A DNA stretch of 47,329 nt, from NCBI GenBank assembly GCA_947647735.1, contig CANSLJ010000028.1:1-47329 (forward strand). Reading direction: 5' to 3'. Every line of letters starts with the position of its first letter. The stretch's first letter is position 1. Both the position numbers and the translations under genes were made by a program. Positions 43,366 through 47,329 of the stretch are shown one piece after another. The DNA is from an uncultured bacterium (GTDB taxonomy: Bacteria; Bacillota; Clostridia; Lachnospirales; Lachnospiraceae). The notes under the pieces are model-generated. The model saw only the letters and a program-made list of their open reading frames with translations. It had not been told where the DNA came from and did no database searches.

Positions 43366-44516
43366 AGCGAATCGGAATCTGCCTCTGGATGGTGATAAAA
43401 AGGATGGGAAAGCATCCTGTATACTGGATTTTACTGTTGCTGTTTCCGATAGCAGTATTTGCTGTGCCGAGATTTAACGGGGCGGCGGATGAAAAGCAGA
43501 TTCTGGTCGGGTACGTGATGGAAGAGGCGAAGGATCAGTGGGCAGGGACAGGAGAGGGCCGGGAAAGGGTATACACATGTCAGATAATGAATGGGATAGA
43601 GTATAAGTTATCGGAGGGAACAGAAGACAAAAAAGGGCTGTTCCAATATATAAAGTATACTGAACGAGATGATCTTAAAAAGGATATACTGACTGGAGAA
43701 TTATCCGGTGGCATTGTTTTTGATGAAGATTTTATAGAGAAACTCATGAAACAGGACTATTGGCATTGCATTACTCTGTATCTGCCAGAAGGTATGAATG
43801 TCGGAGGCATGATACAGGAAGATGTTTTTGCAAAGGTTTATCAGGCTTATTCAGCAGTCTGCTATACAGAGCTGCTGGAACAGCACGGATATCATATAGA
43901 ATCTGAGGAGGTACTTCAGAAGTTTTCTGAATATCAGAAAGAAGGTAAAGTCTTTGCAGTAGATTATGAAGTTTATGGGAAAAACAGTGAAGTGCTTCAG
44001 AATACAACAGGAGGAGAGAACGTTAATTCTTCGATACTGTCTCTCAGAGGAATTCTCGCATTTCTGACACTGCTGTCAGCCTGCCTCGGAGCATTGGATG
44101 GAAGCCATGACAGAAAAGGAAATATTGGAAAGGGAATGCACGGACAGCGGAATCTTGGAGTTATAACAGTGGGAGCCCCTATCTTAATTGCAACGCTGTT
44201 TCTGATATCAGGCATGATATTTGAGAATTTACACATAACAGAAGTGTCATATATGGAAATAAAAAACTTGTCAACTGGATTATGGGCTTTCGTGGAATTG
44301 AGCAGTGCCATGTTATATGGATTTATCCTATGGTTTCTGGCAATACTTTTCAGCAGACTGCTGCCTGAAAAATTGCTGGAAGGTTTAATGCCCTGTTTTT
44401 TACTGATGGTTCTGATATGCTGCCCGATTTTCTTAAATCTTGGAGAGAATATACCACTTATCAGTTATTTGACAAAACTCTTCCCTGTCAGTTGGTATCT
44501 GGAGTTTTGGGGATAG
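43362..44516 (+). CDS. ABC-2-type exporter permease 2
   Basis: The second subunit, 384 residues, has the same layout: helix 1 at about 20-35, an outer region of some 190 residues, then five or six helices from SILSLRGILAFLTLLSACLG. The last segment ends LFPVSWYLEFW. With permease 1 it forms a heterodimer served by the ATPase at 39942. The gene is followed by a hairpin that can stop transcription from both sides. Confidence 0.85.
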   Translation: MKRIGICLWMVIKRMGKHPVYWILLLLFPIAVFAVPRFNGAADEKQILVGYVMEEAKDQWAGTGEGRERVYTCQIMNGIEYKLSEGTEDKKGLFQYIKYTERDDLKKDILTGELSGGIVFDEDFIEKLMKQDYWHCITLYLPEGMNVGGMIQEDVFAKVYQAYSAVCYTELLEQHGYHIESEEVLQKFSEYQKEGKVFAVDYEVYGKNSEVLQNTTGGENVNSSILSLRGILAFLTLLSACLGALDGSHDRKGNIGKGMHGQRNLGVITVGAPILIATLFLISGMIFENLHITEVSYMEIKNLSTGLWAFVELSSAMLYGFILWFLAILFSRLLPEKLLEGLMPCFLLMVLICCPIFLNLGENIPLISYLTKLFPVSWYLEFWG

Positions 44517-44559
44517 ATCAAAGATCAAATGAAGCGTACAGTTATCATCACAAACGTAA

Positions 44560-44600
44560 TCAGAGGCAGCCTATCCTGTGAAGACTGCCTCTGACGAACT
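44560..44600. terminator. Bidirectional terminator between the exporter operon and buk
   Basis: TCAGAGGCAG (44560-44569) and CTGCCTCTGA (44585-44594) form a perfect ten-base stem. TTTTATT follows on the plus strand; the minus-strand side is moderately T-rich. Confidence 0.75.
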
Positions 44601-44617
44601 TTTATTAATAGCCCTAT

Positions 44618-45688
44618 TTATTTATATTCCATAGCTTTTTCGCTTCCATTCAGAACTCTAAGTCCGCCCTGTACCAGAGCGAGTAGTTCATCTTCGCCGG
44701 GATAAACAGTAACCGGAGCGAGGAATCCGCAACGTTCCTTCAACCCTGCAACAACGTCCTTGTCATAAGCGATTCCACCGGTGATAATGATCTGGTCAAT
44801 CTTACCGGAAAGCACGCATGCCATGGAACCGATATCCTTTGCAACCTGGAAGATAAATGCTCTTCTGAACAGATCTGCTTCTTTATTGCCGTCCTGCACC
44901 ATCTTCTCCACTTCACGCATATCATTTGTGCCAAGCAGAGCATTAAAGCCGCCTGCGCCGACAATCTTCTTATAAACTTCTTTTTCCGTATATTTGCCAG
45001 AGAAGCACATTTTGATCAGGGAACCGGAAGGTACGCTGCCTGCCCGTTCAGGAGAGAATGCGCCGTCGCCGTCCAGAGCATTAAATACATCGATAACCTT
45101 ACCCTGTTTATGTGCACCGACAGAAACGCCGCCGCCCATATGAACAACGATCAGGTTCAGAGATTCATAATCTTTACCGGCTTCCGCAGCATAGCGCTTT
45201 GCCACTGCCTTCTGGTTCAGCGCATGGAAGATGCTGATCCTGGGAAGTTCCGGCACACCGGAGATCCTTGCTTCATCACAGAGCTCATCTACAACTACGG
45301 GATCTACGATAAAGCTGGGCTTGCCGATGGAATCTGCAATTTCCTTTGCCAGAATGCCGCCGAGGTTGGAAGCGTGCTGGCCGGAAACACCGACTTCCAG
45401 ATCGCGTACCAGCGCATCATTCACTGCGTAAGTGCCGCCGGGGATCGGTTTTAACATACCGCCTCTGCCCACGACCATATCCAGAGAATTCACATCGAAA
45501 TCTTTGGATTTCAGGAAATCGAGAATGATATCCCGACGGAAATCCTTCTGGGCGATAATGGAATCATAGCGCGCGATCTCCTCTGTGGAGTGGCGCAGTG
45601 TTTCATCAAATAATAAGGTCTCATCCTCAAAAATACCGATCTTGGTCGAGGTGGAACCGGGATTGATCACTAAGGTTTTAACAGACAT
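44618..45688 (-). CDS. buk: Butyrate kinase
   Basis: Butyrate kinase converts butyryl phosphate and ADP into butyrate and ATP. The 356 residues belong to the ASKHA acetokinase family: the first phosphate loop is in [18 protein letters not shown] (5-22), followed by [36 protein letters not shown] and the second nucleotide loop near [10 protein letters not shown]. It starts twelve bases after ptb behind AGGAGAAC, so the two are cotranslated. It ends the route from the thl-etfA operon on the same segment. Confidence 0.96.
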   Translation of the reverse strand: MSVKTLVINPGSTSTKIGIFEDETLLFDETLRHSTEEIARYDSIIAQKDFRRDIILDFLKSKDFDVNSLDMVVGRGGMLKPIPGGTYAVNDALVRDLEVGVSGQHASNLGGILAKEIADSIGKPSFIVDPVVVDELCDEARISGVPELPRISIFHALNQKAVAKRYAAEAGKDYESLNLIVVHMGGGVSVGAHKQGKVIDVFNALDGDGAFSPERAGSVPSGSLIKMCFSGKYTEKEVYKKIVGAGGFNALLGTNDMREVEKMVQDGNKEADLFRRAFIFQVAKDIGSMACVLSGKIDQIIITGGIAYDKDVVAGLKERCGFLAPVTVYPGEDELLALVQGGLRVLNGSEKAMEYK

Positions 45689-45700
45689 GATTGTTCTCCT

Positions 45701-46615
45701 TTATTTATTCAGTGTTTCTGCAGCGAGTGCAGCAAGTGCGATGGAATTTACCTTCACTTCGCAGGTGTCGGAGCGGGAGGTCAGGATGACCGGTGCTTTT
45801 GTACCTGTCAGGATATTACCGTTCTTTACGTCCACCATATGTACGATGGCTTTATATACAAGGTTTCCGGCATGGATGTCAGGGAATAACAGGATATCTG
45901 CATCGCCGGCTACTTTTCTGTCAAGAGCACCCTTTTCTTCAGCCGCTTCCCTGTACAATGCGATATCCAGAGACAAGGGACCGTCTACGATACAGCCTGT
46001 TATCTTGCCTTCCTCATTCATCTTTGTCAGTTCAGCAGCTTCCACTGTAACCGGCATTTTCGGATTGACAACTTCCACAGCGGCAAGAGGAGCGACTTTC
46101 GGCATTTCCACGCCACAGGCATTGGCAATTTCCACAGTGTAGTTGATGATATTTACTTTATCTTCCAGATTGGGGTAGGGCATGAAAGCCACATCTGTCA
46201 AAAACAGAAGACGGTCGATACCAGGCACCTCGAACACGCAGACATGGGACAGGGGTTTTCCAGTACGAAGTCCTACTTCCTTATCCAGCACGCTCTTTAA
46301 GAAGGTCTTTGTGTCCAGGAGGCCTTTCATGTACATATCAGCCTTGCCTTCATGTACAAGCTGTACGGCTTTCAGGGAAGCGGCTACCGTATCTTCTTCG
46401 TTGATCACGGTATATTCGCTCATATCCATACCTAGTTCTGCGGCGATCTCATTGATCTTTGCCTCATCACCGACTAGAATAGCGTCGGCAATACCCCGTT
46501 CCTTTGCGGCTTTTACGGCTTCCAGAACAGCCTTATCCTGAGCAACTGCTACAGAAAGGGTTTTCTTTTTGCATGCAGAAACCCGGGAGAGTAAATCAGA
46601 AAAATTCTTGCTCAT
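45701..46615 (-). CDS. ptb: Phosphate butyryltransferase
   Basis: Ptb exchanges CoA of butyryl-CoA for phosphate. The 304 residues are one PTA_PTB domain, with DAILVGDEAKI, DMYMKGLLDTKTFLKSVLD, VFEVPGIDRLLFLTDVAFMPYP and the C-terminal SRSDTCEVKVNSIALAAL. A KGLLDT motif with the substrate lysine and arginine is typical of Ptb, and length is below that of Pta. AAAGGAGC precedes the start. Gene order ptb-buk is as in clostridia. Confidence 0.95.
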   Translation of the reverse strand: MSKNFSDLLSRVSACKKKTLSVAVAQDKAVLEAVKAAKERGIADAILVGDEAKINEIAAELGMDMSEYTVINEEDTVAASLKAVQLVHEGKADMYMKGLLDTKTFLKSVLDKEVGLRTGKPLSHVCVFEVPGIDRLLFLTDVAFMPYPNLEDKVNIINYTVEIANACGVEMPKVAPLAAVEVVNPKMPVTVEAAELTKMNEEGKITGCIVDGPLSLDIALYREAAEEKGALDRKVAGDADILLFPDIHAGNLVYKAIVHMVDVKNGNILTGTKAPVILTSRSDTCEVKVNSIALAALAAETLNK

Positions 46616-46663
46616 TTTCTTTGCTCCTTTATCTTCATTTTGCGTATAAAAATTTCTGATAAA

Positions 46664-46692
46664 ATAGTATCACTTAGGCGTGGAAAAATCAA
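46664..46692 (-). promoter_or_regulatory. Promoter of ptb-buk
   Basis: On the minus strand TTGATT (46692-46687) and TACTAT (46669-46664) are 17 bases apart, about 50 bases before the ptb start codon. Confidence 0.65.
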
Positions 46693-46727
46693 GGTTTGTC
46701 ATGTGAATAGAGAAAATAAAGTTTTTA

Positions 46728-46755
46728 TTGACAGAAGTCTGGGGGGGTATATACT
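46728..46755 (+). promoter_or_regulatory. Promoter with a G7 tract in its spacer
   Basis: TTGACA (46728-46733) and TATACT (46750-46755) are 16 bases apart. Seven consecutive G (46741-46747) fill the right half of the spacer, so slippage would change the spacing. Confidence 0.7.
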
Positions 46756-46809
46756 AAACAAAAGGTCGAAGGTTTTAGATATTGGAGCAGTGAGATTAGG
46801 AGGGGGAAA

Positions 46810-47163
46810 ATGAGGACTTACGAGAAACCTTATATGCTGTCGATAGAAGATTTGATGGAAGGGATATATGCAGCAAGCGGAGACGCGGCATCTTCTGGGG
46901 GACCTGAGTGTGATAGTATATATATGAATGGGGTATGGCAGGGACAAGATCATTCTGCTTGGAACGGCGCAGAACGTGGCTATAAACAGCAGTTTGGATG
47001 TCTGGGATGTCCGGCTAATACAGATACTGGATGTGGATTGAGATCACATTATGTGGAATCAGGTGAAGCGGATAGTTATGATGTTGATAAGGGAAATAGG
47101 AAACCTGAATGGGAGAGAAGGGGATATGGTCCTGATGATAAAGTTACTGACTGGAATATGTAA
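46810..47163 (+). CDS. Small protein with leader-like N terminus (possible RiPP-type precursor)
   Basis: The 117 residues follow a very good AGGAGGGGG site. The first 24, MRTYEKPYMLSIEDLMEGIY AASG, have the Y-x-KP ... EGxYAASG pattern that I associate with many small unannotated Lachnospiraceae proteins: a lysine/proline-start acidic leader ending at Ala-Ala-Ser-Gly, like a cleavage site. The rest is rich in Gly, Asp, Ser and aromatic residues and has four Cys (34, 64, 67, 75), three of them in GCLGCPANTDTGCG. There is no signal peptide or membrane helix. No modifying enzyme, protease or transporter lies next to it in the window. A modified-peptide precursor is possible, but a stand-alone function is equally open. 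Confidence 0.7.
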   Translation: MRTYEKPYMLSIEDLMEGIYAASGDAASSGGPECDSIYMNGVWQGQDHSAWNGAERGYKQQFGCLGCPANTDTGCGLRSHYVESGEADSYDVDKGNRKPEWERRGYGPDDKVTDWNM

Positions 47164-47200
47164 GTAGAAAGTCATGAGCATGAATTTTGTAAATAGAAGG

Positions 47201-47235
47201 AGAGGTTGTGTAAATACATGGCCTCTTTTTCTTTA
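47201..47235 (+). terminator. Terminator of the small-protein gene
   Basis: AGAGGTTGTGTA (47201-47212) pairs with TACATGGCCTCT (47215-47226), with G-T wobbles, and TTTTTCTTT follows. Confidence 0.82.
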
Positions 47236-47247
47236 GTACGATGCAAA

Positions 47248-47292
47248 TATAATTTTACCGATGCGTGGAATTAGTCTTAAAGTAAAATTATA
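47248..47292. repeat. Eleven-base inverted repeat near the right edge
   Basis: TATAATTTTAC (47248-47258) is repeated inverted as GTAAAATTATA (47282-47292) around 23 bases. The last 100 bases of the window contain no gene that I can see. The repeat may be an operator or an element end; the edge prevents a decision. Confidence 0.45.
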
Positions 47293-47329
47293 GTTGGCAA
47301 AAATAAAAGGAAGAGGCCGAAACCCCTTC

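Noticed and set aside
47248-47292. Calling the right-edge inverted repeat an insertion-sequence end
   Set aside because: No transposase gene, target duplication or second copy is visible inside the window.

Overview
The window reads as a chromosomal segment of an anaerobic, butyrate-forming Firmicute of the Lachnospiraceae type. The grounds are a thl-crt-hbd-bcd-etfB-etfA operon, a ptb-buk pair, YesM/YesN-type two-component control of a sugar importer, PadR/DUF1700/DUF4097 genes, a CotH/VTC/DUF4956 cluster and AGGAGG-type ribosome binding sites. I cannot name the genus. No rRNA, tRNA, CRISPR array, prophage or complete insertion sequence was seen.

Layout. 1-0.65 kb: the 3' end of an SH3b-NlpC/P60 cell-wall peptidase and its terminator. 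0.7-10.6 kb (GC-rich): a disaccharide operon with a GH94 phosphorylase resembling diacetylchitobiose phosphorylase, a phosphohexomutase, a YesM-type sensor kinase, a lipoprotein solute-binding protein, two CUT1 permeases and a YesN/AraC response regulator. No ATPase is encoded, so a shared one is presumably used. 10.6-21.4 kb (more AT-rich): a self-contained module of two paralogous creatinase-fold (M24) proteins, an ASRT-like small protein, a hexapeptide acetyltransferase, two paralogous LacI regulators and a complete CUT2 ABC importer. Near-identical terminators stand at both ends, and related TGTAAWCGTTTACA-type operators lie in front of three of its genes. This is the strongest candidate for an undescribed pathway. 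21.4-24.2 kb: a PadR-DUF1700-DUF4097 operon with two tandem palindromes over its promoter. 24.4-27.5 kb: an Rpn/PD-(D/E)XK nuclease gene whose ribosome binding site lies in a hairpin, a convergent MATE exporter and a long-form hibernation factor.

27.5-33.7 kb: the central butyryl-CoA operon, from a strong promoter with a Rex-like site just downstream to a clear terminator. 33.7-44.6 kb: a surface module with an MBOAT acyltransferase, an SGNH-type partner, a CotH-like kinase, a VTC-type polyphosphate polymerase, a DUF4956 membrane protein and a four-gene ABC exporter. 44.6-46.6 kb (minus strand): ptb and buk, which convert butyryl-CoA to butyrate and ATP and so finish the pathway begun by the 27.5-33.7 kb operon. 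46.8-47.2 kb: a small cysteine-containing protein with a leader-like N terminus, expressed from a promoter whose spacer holds seven consecutive G.

How the genes work together: acetyl-CoA is condensed by Thl, reduced by Hbd, dehydrated by Crt and reduced by the flavin-bifurcating Bcd/EtfAB complex; Ptb and Buk then recover ATP. The 0.7-10.6 kb operon supplies sugar phosphates by phosphorolysis. The 10.6-21.4 kb module probably imports and processes a small sugar-like or amide compound that also induces the twin LacI proteins. All functional assignments rest on motif recognition without a database search.
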